NCBI GenBank assembly: GCA_037349315.1 | Contig: JBAIAC010000007.1 | Coordinates: 49,129,001 to 49,193,000, forward strand | Direction: 5' to 3' | Origin: Chelydra serpentina | Taxonomy: Eukaryota; Chordata; Testudines; Chelydridae | DNA length: 64,000 nucleotides | In this document: positions 44,600 to 55,655 of the stretch, one piece after another | Position numbering within the stretch: the first letter of the stretch is position 1 | Layout of the letters: each line of letters begins with the position of its first letter | Notes under the pieces: model-generated | Database searches by the model: none | Told to the model about the DNA's origin: nothing | The model's input: the letters and a program-made list of their open reading frames with translations, nothing else | Position numbers and translations under genes: made by a program

Positions 44600-45010
44600 G
44601 GGACAAGAGTCAGACCTGAAGGGGTGTGAGTTGTGGGAGTAGATTAGGACAAGGAGTATGAAACTGGGGTGTGAGCAAACTGAGACTGGGAGTTGGGGGG
44701 GCGGGGGACTGGAAGCCAGGGAGACTGGAACAGGCAGGGCAGGGAGGTAGGAAACTGATGTGGGATATTGAGATTGGACATAGATCTGCAGGGAGATTGG
44801 TACTGGGAACCAGTGGGTGGGGGAAGCGGGGAGAGAGCTGATAAGAAGTCGGGATGCAAGGGGATCACTGGAACTGGCTGGTCAAGGAAACTGAGGCTAG
44901 GATTAAAGACTGGGCCTGGTTAGGTCAGGAGAATGGGACTGGGATGAAGAGTCAGGGTGGGGAAGAGACAGGAACAGGGCAGAAGTAGTCAAGTTTGGGA
45001 GAACAGGCAG
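44600..45010. repeat. Purine-rich degenerate minisatellite-like tract
   Basis: Loose repetition of 'gagactggaa', 'gggactggg' and 'gaaactgagg' motifs on the plus strand, with no fixed unit length. No coding signal. Confidence 0.45.
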
Positions 45011-45644
45011 AAGGTGCTGTGTCCACTAGAGCACCTCGCCCCCCTCTAGAGACTGGAATGAAATCCAAGATTCCTGAGTCTCACTATTCCTCTGCTGTCA
45101 GCAAATATCTGTGAAACCCATTGGCAAAGTGTGTGTCTCTTCACTGTCTAATGGTGGTCCACAGAGCAGATGACAACCTGCTATTGCTACCAGTTACTCA
45201 GTTAGCTCAAGTGGCAGAAGTCTGTGCAGTGGATCTAAAATTTCCAACTCTGCTGATGACCCACCTGGGTGTCAATACATTGTCTTATAATGGAATATCT
45301 GGGTTTTCTTCAGTTTGCTTTTCTAAAGTCTAGGAAACTATATTCAAAAAACATTATTAAGGTTGTAAAGTCAAGCAGAGAAAAATTAGGAGATGACAGA
45401 ATTACGGTTGCCAGTGCCTGTGCAACCTTAATTCTGCCCCCTCGTGTGTATGAATTATGATAGTCTTTAATTACATGACCCCTGCTTCATTCAGAGCACA
45501 GGATGGACCTACTTTGCGGGTGCATCAAGGTTACGTAGTGAAGGAGACTGTTGCTTTTGGACCCCTTGCTTCATTTGTTGCAGAAGTTGGAAGATGTGTA
45601 AAAGTGAATGAGGCAGGAATTAAGGCAGTTGAATGCTGCCCCAG

Positions 45645-45775
45645 AGAACTGGTTTCTGTCCCTGCCTCTGCTACAAAGTTCCTATGTAACGTTTGGCAAG
45701 TCACTTAAACCAAACTATTCCCAGGTGGTCACTAATTGTGCATGCTTCATTTTCTTGGTGCCTGATTCCAGACCC
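45645..45775 (+). repeat. Probable MIR/CORE-SINE fragment
   Basis: 'ctgtccctgcctctgctaca' and 'ggcaagtcacttaaacc' match the MIR consensus order 'ctgccactgac...gggcaagtcacttaacc'. A palindromic fragment containing 'atgctgagcactcacagtta' and 'aaaaatcaggtcctagg' follows to about 45895. Confidence 0.5.
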
Positions 45776-46849
45776 TAGGATCTCATTTGCAGAAATGCTG
45801 AGCACTCACAGTTACAACTGAAGTCAGTGGAACCTGGGCTTTGAACATATAAAGTGGTATACAATGCTAAATTCTCTGAAAAATCAGGTCCTAGGTGTCT
45901 CAAATCACTGATCTCAACAAAGCTGCATTTTCTGACCAAAAACTGTTGTCCAAAAAAATTTGACCAGCTCTACACTTTAAGCTTCTGCTTAAGTGCTGTC
46001 CTGAATCAAGATCTAGTACTAGAAGCAAGGCAAAGAGAAGAGCACATAGCTAAGAGTTTCTTTTCCATGCTACTGATCATGTCTAAATTTGTGTCTTAGA
46101 CACTCCCATTCTCCAACTACTTTTTGCCCCTTTTTCAGTCTACGCTCTGAACAGTAAGTGAATAGGCATGTAAGGGGCTTCTGACTGACTTCCACTCAGT
46201 GCCCAGGAATATGCCTATGGCTTAACCTTATTTGTGCGCGTGTGTAACCTTCATTTACACTTTTGAGGGAGCTCAGCAACCTTGTACTCTCTACTATGCA
46301 CTGCAGAGATTTTCAGGATCAAGGCTTTAAGATCATTTAAACTGGGAGACTTTAAAAAAATAATTTACTAAAACTAATTTTTGCCATTAAAGTAAGCACT
46401 AAGCAGATACTTTCAGAATATACAAAGGGAGCAGATCTTGTTTGTTAGAAAGTGCCTCTCTTACATAGTAACTCTTTGGATTAGAGAAACACTCTGAGTT
46501 ACTCGTTTTTAGGGCTCAGGCCTACAGTTAGTATCTTGGTACCAATGAAAAAGTATGCCAAGAGGAAATCATTTTCCTGCTTGGAGTAATGCAGGAAGGC
46601 AACAAAAACTGAGTCACCCATCTAGAAAGAGCAATGTAATTGCCTCCCGCACTTGAGTGCACTGGAAGCAGCGTACCTTGTGCTGTTTGTGAGATCTCAC
46701 AGTACCTTTTGCTGTGCATTGCGAGATTGTCATGATATTGCCTGTCTGGATCAATACTTTGTATCATGAAAACTGAAAGGTACTTTTAATTCTGACTCCA
46801 ATGAAAAATAGAAGCTTATATTTGGTGTCGGATGAGTACTTCATCATTT
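45776..46849. other. Mostly unassigned DNA
   Basis: Palindromic fragment to 45895, then 'aaaaaaatttgaccagctct' (45951-45970), which resembles the right end of the 46850-47274 type. No gene recognised. Confidence 0.35.
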
Positions 46850-47274
46850 AGAGCTGTCTGGATATTTTTCGTTGAAATGGTTTCTTGATTAAAAATGTTT
46901 TTTACAAAATCAAAACATTTGGAAGAGTGTCCATTTCAACAACATTTTGTTTAGAGAACGAGTGAAGCAAAGTGTCTTGACATTTTAGGAACAGAATGTT
47001 TTGCTTTTTCATTTCAAATTGACCTTTTGAAAATAAATTAACTGTTTTTAAATTTTTTAAAATTTTACAGGTCAAAATCAGAATGTTGTGTTTTGATTTT
47101 ATCAAAATAAAATGTTTTGATAGACCCAAAATGAATTTTATTGGAGTTTCACTTCACAGGAAATTTAAAGAATTTTTGTTTCTGTTCCAATTGGGAATAG
47201 AAGGTTGTTTTTAAAATAGTTTTGAAATTGTGACATTTCCTGCAAAATGGAAAATCTGGGTCCCATTCAGCTCT
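46850..47274. mobile_element. Decayed DNA element, 'agagctg...cagctct' ends
   Basis: Left 'agagctgtctggatattttt' and right 'ctgggtcccattcagctct' form short inverted ends. The interior is rich in 'aaaatgttttg' and 'caaaacattttg' motifs that pair with one another. A related element is at 38603-39040. Confidence 0.5.
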
Positions 47275-49766
47275 ATCCTCATCTCTAACCCCTCACTAGG
47301 GGTTAATCTCAAGATTTTTGTGACCCTCCAAAATTAACAGTGTATCTATTCAATTTTTACTCAGTTCATGTGAGGAAGCTTGTGTCGATAGAGACGCAAT
47401 TTAGCAACTGCTTTTGAAATAAGATTTGCAAGAAGATACAGCTGCAATACCATGTTTTCAAGTCATCAATCTGTAAAATGGAGAGAGAGGAGGTTGGAAA
47501 GATCTAAGACTTCGAATCAGTCCTATACTTGAAATCACATCAGACCTGACAGGAATGGGACTCAAAATTAGGAAGGGAAGAGGGTAGAAATGCTTCTACA
47601 GAGCCTTTGCTTAGATCTCCATCTGTTCCAAGAGACAAGTGCTTAAACAGGAAGTAGATAACACAATCCCACATGTCCCATTGTAGACATTTTCCAAATT
47701 CAAGAGATGGTAATTGGCTATTTCCCTAACAGGATATCTCTTGGCCGGAAAAAGAGGCAAGACAAAGGTCACTAGAAGTATAAACAGTGTATTGTTTTAA
47801 CCTTTTTAAAGAGGTTTCCTAGATAAACGACTGTGATGCTGAGCAGGAAATAGTTAAGAATACAGCAGGATGGAAAGACAAGCCCTTAGAAGTTTTCTGT
47901 TCTGACTTTAATGTAATTTTTACTCAATGTTTACAAGATAATTTATTATGTGCAAGTAGCAACTAAAACTACCATCAATGATATTTCAGCTTGGAGAGAA
48001 GTGTGTATTTTTCCAGCTATGGTTCATTTCAGGTACAATTCTAAAGGCTTTCTGTAACTACGCTTGGAGTTCCAGTATAAGGTTTAGTCACATGTAAGAT
48101 GTCACTTAAAAATGAGAAAGTGGAGTGTTGCATAAATATCTAGGTGTGTGCTGATAATGGTAAGCAGCTCATCAGTTCAGTTTACCAGCATACACCAAGA
48201 GTTTCTTTCGAATCTGGCATATCCTTTTCATCTAAAACTGGTGTGTATAGTTAGGGCCTGATCCAATGCCCACTACAGTCAATGGAAAGACTCCCAATGA
48301 CTTCAGTGGTCTTTCCATCAGGCCATTAAACAGGTGCTTTGGTATACTCCAGCTGTTTTGCACAGAGAGGAGAGGCGATTGGAGAATTTGTTGTCTTCCC
48401 ATTTGAACAAAACTGATTTCTCACTCATAACTGGAGCTGGTTATAAAATAGTGAATTGGTCAAACTTATTCAGAGTTTCTTTTGGGTCAAAATTTGATTT
48501 TGACAGAGATATTTTCAACCAGTCCTTCCCATAATCAAAGACTGAAAGCAACATCAGCTGTCACACTTATACTAATTTGCCAGAAATATGTATACTTTTT
48601 TCCTAAAGAATATACTGAGGATGCTGAGAGCTCCATGCATTGCTCGATTTGTGTAATTTGGAGACAGGGTGGGAATGAATACTTTGTAGGCCTCATGGGG
48701 ACATCCTCCCTTTGGCGTCTTTTTATTCATCTTTGTCATTTGGTGTGATCTGGTCCATTCTAGAGGAAACCAATTTACTCTTCAGAAGCATTTGCTTGAA
48801 TCCTAGGGATAAGCTATCTCCAGCAGGGGTTATTTAGCAGGGGGATGATCTCCGCACGAGAGCCCAACCTTCCTTTCTGTTTGAAGGCAGTATTTTACTA
48901 AGGGGCTCCTAAATCCTGGGAGTACTCCCTAGTACATCACTGCAATAACACTTTGAAGCCTTTCTAAGTCAGTTACTTATTCTCATGAGTTTGGTCAAAG
49001 CATTTGCTCTCAAGTTGTCAAAAAAGCAGCACCTTCTGCTGAAGCATGGCGGCGATGCAGAGAGCTGTGATGTATCCTTCATTAGGCTGAGGTGGAAGGA
49101 AAAGGGCAGAACAATTTAAACTAACAGGCTCCTGAGGCCTAGGACGGAATGGCCAGGGCAGTGGTATTTAGGAAAAGCAGCTGCCTGAGGGAACAGCCGT
49201 AGTCTGGTGAGCGTGGGGAGTTTGAAGATTAATTGGGTTGTCAACACATATTTACCAGCTGCTGCTGTGCCAGTTGGCCTGGGGGTGGAGTTGCAGTTGC
49301 CTGCCAGCTGTAGACAAAGGCAGAGGGGTGAGCCAGCTGGCAATGGTAGTGGGGGGGAAGAAAAGATGTGTCTTGGGCAAAGAAACAGCAGGTGGCTTGA
49401 AAAGAAAGTGTTGCAGCAGTTGGGGGTGATACACCTAGGTGATTTCTGACTATGCCACTTCAGTGGGACTAAAGGGTTAAGGAATGTGTTATGGCCACAG
49501 TGTGAAGTTCGTTGGGCTATTTTTAATTGATCAGGCTCTGGCTAAAGGAATATATCCATTACTAGTTACAAACAATAAATTATTTCAAGCCACGTGCTGT
49601 TTCTTTGCCCAAGACAAGGCATAAACACAGAGAAAATTCTAGTGCATATGTGTGTATTTCTCCTAAAAGTTTTGATTTTCTAGGGAAATTATAAAATACA
49701 GGGGAAGTATTTGTATTTACACAGGTATATCAGATTCTACACATGTTCAGAATACGAGTTTACATG
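47275..49766. other. Largely unassigned DNA with one palindromic element
   Basis: Holds the palindrome at 48254-48324. No exon or autonomous element was recognised; short frames around 49.1-49.45 kb on both strands overlap one another and have no domain. Confidence 0.4.
48254..48324. repeat. Palindromic MITE-like element
   Basis: Left 'gggcctgatccaatgcccac' and right 'ggtctttccatcaggcc' pair imperfectly around 'actcccaatgacttcagtg'. Confidence 0.65.
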
Positions 49767-50005
49767 ACAAAGAACAGAACTGGAAGCCATGAATTTTGGG
49801 TTGTATTCTTGACTCTGCCACTGACCTACTCTTTGACCCTGGGCAAAAAACTTCATCCTTGCGTTTCAGTTTCCTCATCTATAAATGGTTATATGTTTCT
49901 ACTAGTACCTCAGAGGGGTGTTGCGAATTTCATTAATGTTTGTAAAGCACTTTGCGATCTTTGGATGGAGCGTGCTCTAAAAGTACAAAGTAGCATATTA
50001 TTAAT
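49767..50005 (+). repeat. MIR-family SINE, nearly full length
   Basis: Blocks in order: 'gaactggaagccatgaattt', 'gactctgccactgacctact', 'gaccctgggcaaaaaacttc', 'gtttcagtttcctcatctat', 'gtacctcagaggggtgttgc', 'aatgtttgtaaagcactttg', 'aaaagtacaaagtagcatat'. These follow the tRNA-core-LINE layout of MIR/CORE-SINEs. Ancient and not mobile. Confidence 0.8.
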
Positions 50006-51149
50006 TTACTTAACCTCTCTCTCTTTTCCCCCATTAACGTTGCTGGATGCATTTTTGGGGGGAATATTTGCGCATACTTGCATACTTCTCCTAAGTAAAT
50101 TCCATTGTAAATGAAGCGTAACTCAAAAGTTAAGTTCTCTGTCATTGCCTGGTGTAGATGAAGGCAGAAATTATCCCCAAGGCTACTTATGTTTTCTTGT
50201 GCTTTGTCAAAAATAATCAGGATAGGCTGGCATCTCACTGGATCATCTGTCTTTAGGGATATGCTTCATCACATACATTAGATTGCACTGTAGCCACATT
50301 AAGTGCTTAAGTTCACTGGAATGTAATCTCAGACCTTTTGATGTTAAAATACAGACTTTAGTTAGATCATCCTGTCCCAATGAGAAACCCACTGGACTGT
50401 GGCAAAGACGCCATGAACTCCCCAGTTAAACACAAGGCATTAACAAGTAATCACCCTTCTTGAGGGGGAGAGCATAGAGGAAGCAAGGGATACAGCCTCT
50501 CAACCCTGTACATTCTGGGAGTCAGATGCTGTCCTCTATTACAACCTCTGTTTGCCACCGGGGCAGCATAATGGGGCAGAATGATGCCCCAGGGAAATTC
50601 CCCCAGGAGAGGGGTAATGTAGGGCTAGAGCACGTGTGCACATACACGTCCCCCAACCTGTGCACCCCCTAGCACAGGGATATGCCAGGGAATGGGGGAG
50701 GACACCCGGGTAGTGGGGACATGGCAGGAATGTGAGGGAGAATGGCTGAGTGCTCTGCAAAACAGGCAGCTGGAGGGATGCTGGTGTGCTAACTAACTCC
50801 TGGAGTGGCTCAGAATCCCAGAGGGGCAAAAGTGGCTTAAAGCCACCTTTCTAGCCTCCTCCTGGCCTGTGTCTTCTGTGCTGTGCCTCACAGACTCGAC
50901 CCTCTGAATTCCCACCTCAAAGAAGCTCTAGACCCAAGTTTGGGTGGGTCCTCACCTCCTGGCAGCATGGAACGGTGTTACCACTTGCAGAATCCCCCCA
51001 CTCCTGAACTTACCTTTTTATGCTTCGTAATTGATGTTTATTCTATAACCAGACTTCACACAGGATCCAAGATGATCACTTTATTGCAGCTTCTTAACAT
51101 TTCCCATTCCATATCTAACCAGCAGCTTGTTGGTTTTATTAGCTAGAGG
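50006..51149. other. Unassigned DNA
   Basis: No gene or confident repeat. The 50539-50829 minus-strand frame shows no domain. Confidence 0.4.
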
Positions 51150-51283
51150 CTTCAACTGAGATCAGGGCCCTATTGTGCTAGGCTCTGTATAAACTTTTAC
51201 TAAGAGACGGTCCCTGCTATAAAAAGCTTGTCATCTCTATCGATAAAGGCTGGGAAAGGAAACAAGGACAGGGAGAAAAGGTG
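51150..51283 (-). repeat. Ancient SINE/L3-like repeat, part 1 of 3 (split by insertions)
   Basis: 'gggccctattgtgctaggct', 'gagacggtccctgctataaa' and 'gggaaaggaaacaaggacag' read as a reverse-strand ancient SINE/LINE end. It resumes at 52481-52543 and 53032-53072 after insertions. Confidence 0.5.
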
Positions 51284-52480
51284 TGTGACGCACCCCATAA
51301 TGCTTTATAGAAATATGCTGATGAGTGTAAATATGACATAACTGAAATATGTTTTATGCTAGATATGCCATGTAACATATCTCTGGAAAGGTTATGATCT
51401 ACTGAGTATATTCATCCTGTTTGTATGCATGTGTCATTTTTGTATTTGAAGTTATGAATATTGGCAATGTACTTGTTTGATATTAAGTAGCCTCAGTGAA
51501 GCATTTGGTCAGCTTTTTGAGAAAAGACTATTATCAGTAAGTGGCCAATCAAGAAACACTTAAGTTGACAATGAACTTTGAGAGATGCCAATCCACATCT
51601 GAGCTTTACTGGGAATGTGGCGTCAGCCTGTAAAGTTCTGAGTCAGGCATGGACATGTGACTTGCCCCTGTGACTCCAAAACTCCATCTTGCAGCTGGAT
51701 TCTGCATTGGAGAAGAGAAGGGGTTTCCACCCACAAGAGAAAGTCTGTTTAAGCTCCTGGAAACTCCTCCATTTTGTCTTCAGATGGCTCAAGAGCTAGC
51801 CTCTCCACCCCCAAAGGATACCTGATAGAAAGTGGAACAAAGGACAGTAGCTACAGGGGTGTGAGTAATTGCTGTACCAAGACTAGAAGGAGACTAGTCT
51901 GTAAAAGAAGCTTACTGGAACATCTCTCAGGGTAAGATTTTATCTGTAATCACTTTCTTACTGTATTAGGCTTAGACTTGCGTGTTTTATTTTATTTTGC
52001 GTGGTAATTCACTTTGTTCTGTCTCTTATTACTTGGAACCACTTAAATCATACTTTTTGTATTTAGTAAAATCACTTTTTACTTATTAATTAACCCAGAG
52101 TATGTATTAATACCTGGGGGGGGAGGGGGGGGGAACAGCTGTTCATACCTCTCAGTGTTATCGAGGGCGAACAATTTATGAGTTTACCCTGTATACACTT
52201 TATACAGAGTAAAACAGATGTATTTGGGGTTTGGATCCCATTGAGAGTTGGGTATCTGAGTGCTGGAGACAGGAACACTTCTTAAGCTGTTTTCAGTTAA
52301 GCCTGCAGCTTTTGAGGAACGTAGTTCAGACCTGGGTCTGTGTTTGTAGCAGGCCAGTGTGTCTGGCACAACCAGGCAGGGCACTGAAGTCCCAAGCTGG
52401 CAGGGAAAATAGGCTCAGAGGTAGTCTTAGCACATCAGGTGACAGTCCCAAAGGGGGTTTCTGTGATCCAACCTGTCACA
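51284..52480 (+). mobile_element. Solo LTR, same family as 35059-36180
   Basis: Runs 'tgtgacgcaccccataatgc' to 'atccaacctgtcaca'. Flanks are AGGTG (51279-51283) and TGGTG (52481-52485), a 5-bp duplication with one change. It aligns through 'atgttttatgctagatatgc', 'catgtaacatatctctgg', 'gttctgtctcttattacttg', 'atgagtttaccctgta' and 'cagacctgggtctgtgtttg' with the reverse complement of the 35-kb LTR, but the two have diverged. No internal region. Confidence 0.85.
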
Positions 52481-52543
52481 TGGTGACTGGCCTAGCATCA
52501 CCCAGGAGGTCAGTTGTAGAACAGAAGAGAATCCAAGTCTCTC
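52481..52543 (-). repeat. Ancient MIR-like SINE, part 2 of 3
   Basis: 'gtgactggcctagcatcacc', 'caggaggtcagttgtagaac' and 'agagaatccaagtctc' match the reverse-strand MIR order ('gacttgcccaaggtcacaca... gtggcagagcagggaa'). Confidence 0.55.
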
Positions 52544-53031
52544 AGGGTATGTCTACACAGAGTTTTGGAGCCCATGAAAGCAAGCTTCTCAGCTCGGGTC
52601 GACAAACTCAGGTTAGTAGTGCTCATGCTACTGCTCTTAAAATAGCTGTGTAGGCCATGCTTTGAAGTTGTGTCTCTGGCTGAAGCTTGGGGTCTGAAGC
52701 CTAGGGAGGGGGCAGGATTCAGAGCTTGAACTCCAGCCCTAGTTTCAACTTCAAGGCACTGTCTACACAGCTATTTTTAGAGCACCAGTATCTCAAACCA
52801 GGCTGGGAGGCTCACTCCTGGGGGCTCCAAAGTGAATCATAGAATATCAGGGTTGGAAGGGACCTTAGGAGGTCATCTAGTCCAACCCCCTGCTCAAAGC
52901 AGGACCAATCCCCAATTTTTGCTCCAGATCCCTAAATGGCCCCCTCAATGATTGAACTCACAACCCTGGGTTTAGCAGGCCAATGCTCAAACCACTGAGC
53001 TATGCCTCCCCGTGCTGGGTAGATGTAGCCT
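52544..53031. mobile_element. Palindromic DNA element, interrupted by a SINE
   Basis: Left 'agggtatgtctacacagagt' and 'tttggagcccatgaaagcaa' are mirrored on the right by 'gggaggctcactcctggggg' and 'ctccaaa', then, after the SINE, 'ggtagatgtagcct'. Inner arms 'cttaaaatagctgtgtaggc' and 'ctgtctacacagctattttt' also pair. The right arm is split at about 52834 by the SINE. Confidence 0.8.
52835..53012 (-). mobile_element. Cry-type (tortoise polIII) SINE: tRNA-like head with CR1 tail
   Basis: In reverse complement it begins 'ggggaggcatagctcagtgg' (polIII A-box-like 'tagctcagtgg'), continues 'ttgagcattggcctgctaaa' and 'gggttgtgagttcaatcatt' (B-box-like 'gttcaatca'), then 'ggatctggagcaaaaattgg' and 'ggtcctgctttgagcagggg', and ends with the CR1 tail 'cttccaaccctgatattcta'. 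The last 75 bp match the 3' end of CR1 copies A and B. The SINE family is known from cryptodiran turtles. It sits inside the right arm of a palindromic element, with only a short 'gtg' shared at both borders. Confidence 0.88.
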
Positions 53032-53072
53032 TAGATTCCAGTCTAGTGCTCTATCCAATGGGCCATGTTGCC
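53032..53072 (-). repeat. Ancient MIR-like SINE, part 3 of 3
   Basis: 'agattccagtctagtgctct' and 'atccaatgggccatgttgcc' match the final part of a reverse-strand MIR ('...gtgctctatccactaggccac'). Confidence 0.55.
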
Positions 53073-54639
53073 AGATTAGATGAGCTTTCATATTCCTGAA
53101 AAAGAACATTCATGAACCCTCCAATGGACATATACTAGATTGATAACCCCAGCAGCCCCTCAGTTGAACTCAGGCCTGCAGTTGTATAATGTCTTAATAA
53201 CTGTCTGCATCTGCATTTGAAGAAAATGATTTATCACGGCACATTATTTGTCTTTGGAAAGCACCCAGGTGTACTATGTGTGATGAGTTTTCCAAATAGT
53301 TTCACAGGATAAAATACTACTCTCACTGTCCAAGGTCCATACACACACATTTTCAAATTCCACAAGCTGAACACTGCTGTTCTCTGAATATGGTTGGTAT
53401 ATTTTTTAAGTGCAAACAATAAACACTTTCAGTGAACTTATAAGGTTGTTTGCCAAGTGGTGCTGCCTCCCTCCTTGCTGGAGGTTATGAGAAAATATTT
53501 GTTTAAACTGTAAAACAAATGACTAGATTAACCAGTCCTTGGGTACATAGGATTTATCACAGGATAAATGGGAAAAACTTCATAGCAGTCCTTTGTTAAA
53601 CTATTGTCATAACATCACTGGTTATGATTCAAAACCTTGGGCCCTTATTTACACTGATGTGACTCTGGAGCAACCTTATTGAGTTCAGTTAGAAGTCACT
53701 GAGGGCACAATTTAACCCAATATATAAGGCACTCAGCTATTACGGCAGCAATCAGTCTGGTAAAAGGAAGGCAGGAATATACTGTGCATTTTTATGGAAA
53801 TTTTGTAAGGCTGTGCTATGGTGATAAGTGGTATAAATGCTTAGATAGGCAAGTACCAATTTATTCTGTTTGAGATGTTGCAGTGGGAAGCTGTCTTCTT
53901 GTAGCTGTGTACATAATGAAATGGTCATTTATGAAACCATACAGGGATGAGAAGAGGAGATTTCACTGTAAGAGTTAGGCAGTTACGCACAGTTCTCAAA
54001 TGTCCTGAGTCACTGTATTTTACTCCTACCCACACTTCAAATAGAATAAATAGTGCAAGCCCAAACATTTCACACTCCCCTCAACCCTCCTTACACTCTC
54101 TTCCCCACTGCATGTACTTTAACAACTGTGGTTTTTGGAAACAGTGGGTGGGGGGCAGAATTCAAGTGGTCACTCCAGACTCTTAAATAATATTTCACTC
54201 TTTTACGTCTGTCACAGTCTCGCCCTGTTTTAGATGTGTAAATCACAGCATATGCTTTCTAAATTCTGTCTTCTCTGCCATCGAAAGCACATATCTGCCC
54301 TTTCAGTCCCATTACTCATCTCTCTCCATCTCTCTCTTTCCTGCCATTGAACCCATCATAAAGTGCCCTGTAATCAGTGAGTGATGTGTGCCTGGCAAAC
54401 CAGACTCTTTACACTATTTTTTCACTCCTTGAAGCACTGAGTTTTTGCAATACTTGAGACAAGTATTTACCCTTTTGATAATCTCGCTCTTCTTTAAACA
54501 GTTTCACATTGTATTGGAACATGCAGCACTTGATTCGGTAACTTCATTCAATCACCAAAGGTTGTATTTTCTATCTATGGCACTTGCACAGTCCCCATCA
54601 CAGTTGCAGCCAAGCTTCTCACAATCTTTACTTTTTTTT
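53073..54639. other. Mostly unassigned DNA
   Basis: Contains the palindrome at 53639-53718; otherwise no gene or clear repeat. The 54.0-54.4 kb portion is C/T-rich. Confidence 0.4.
53639..53718. repeat. Palindromic MITE-like element
   Basis: 'gggcccttatttacactgat' and 'agggcacaatttaaccc' pair imperfectly; related in its right end to 5019-5098. Confidence 0.55.
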
Positions 54640-54815
54640 ATTTCACAGCACCCCGATGAGGCGGGGAAGTACTAGTGTTCCATTTTACAGAGGAACAGGC
54701 TCAAACAGAGTAAGTGACACACCCGACATCAGACAGGAAGTGTGTGGAAGAACAGGGAATTGAACCAAGGTCTCTCAAGTCTGAGGCTAGTACTATCATG
54801 GACCATCCTTCCTCT
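54640..54815 (-). repeat. MIR-family SINE fragment, antisense
   Basis: 'ttccattttacagaggaaca', 'ctcaaacagagtaagtgaca', 'gacatcagacaggaagtgtg', 'aacagggaattgaaccaagg' and 'gtctgaggctagtactatca' follow the reverse-strand MIR layout. Confidence 0.7.
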
Positions 54816-54936
54816 CTGCTCTATTTAAAGTACTCCCTGCTAATTCTGTACTTGCATGTAACATGCACACTGCTCGAGTGTGCTCCTGCCCTACTTGGTA
54901 CCAGCATCACCTTCTTACTTTATGTTTAAAGCGTGC

Positions 54937-55650
54937 TGTGACAAAGTGGGACTGTTCTTAATGTTCTCTCTGGATACTGTGTGGGTGCCTCAGTTTCCCC
55001 TATGCTTTTCTTAAGTATCTAGGGGCTGGGGTAAGGGTGTGTGATTGTTGCAAAGCAGAGGGCCAGTGTGATGGCGTCTGCACAGAGAATGGCCGACACC
55101 CTGTCTCCTGGCAACTGATGGCCTGGGCCCCTCCCCTGCGAAGGGGCCAGCTGAAGGTGTTGGAGAACAAAGAGATCAGGTGGCCTCCTGGCCCGGGAAA
55201 GAGACAAAGTCCAGAAGAGGGGCTGGAGAGTTTCAGTTTGGAGCTGGCTGGCGAAATGGAGGGAGGCCCAGATGGGGCTCTGGCCTCCCTGCCCCCCAAG
55301 ATGGACTTGATTGGGTCCAGTTCTCTGTACCTACAAACTCTGTTTTAGACCGTGTTCCTGTCATCTAATAAAACCTTCTGTTTTACTGGCTGGCTGAGAG
55401 TCACATCTGACTGCGGAGTTGGGGTGCAGGGCCCTCTGGCTTCCCCAGGAGCCCCACCCAGGCAGACTCACTGCGGGAAGTGCACAGTGTGGAAGGGGAT
55501 GCTGAATGCTCTGAGGTGAGACCCAGGAAGGTTGAAGCTGTGCAGCGTCTTGCCGTGGAGACAGTCTGCTCACAGAGAGGAGGCTCCCCCAGAGTCCTGA
55601 GTGGCTTCGTATGGAGTAGTTCCAGAGCATCGCCCGGTGACTCCGTGACA
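54937..55650 (+). mobile_element. Solo LTR
   Basis: Starts 'tgtgacaaagtgggactgtt' and ends 'cccggtgactccgtgaca'. Flanks CGTGC (54932-54936) and CATGC (55651-55655) match at 4 of 5, fitting an aged 5-bp duplication. A polyadenylation signal 'ctaataaaacct' is at about 55367. GC-rich; the open frames across it are not genes. No internal retroviral region. Confidence 0.8.
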
Positions 55651-55655
55651 CATGC

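Noticed and set aside
52914..53012. tRNA gene on the minus strand
   Set aside because: The tRNA-like head has a degraded B box and is fused to a CR1 tail, so it is a SINE, not a tRNA gene.
54937..55650. Single-copy gene with polyadenylation signal
   Set aside because: TG...CA ends with near-matching 5-bp flanks make a solo LTR the better explanation of the AATAAA.
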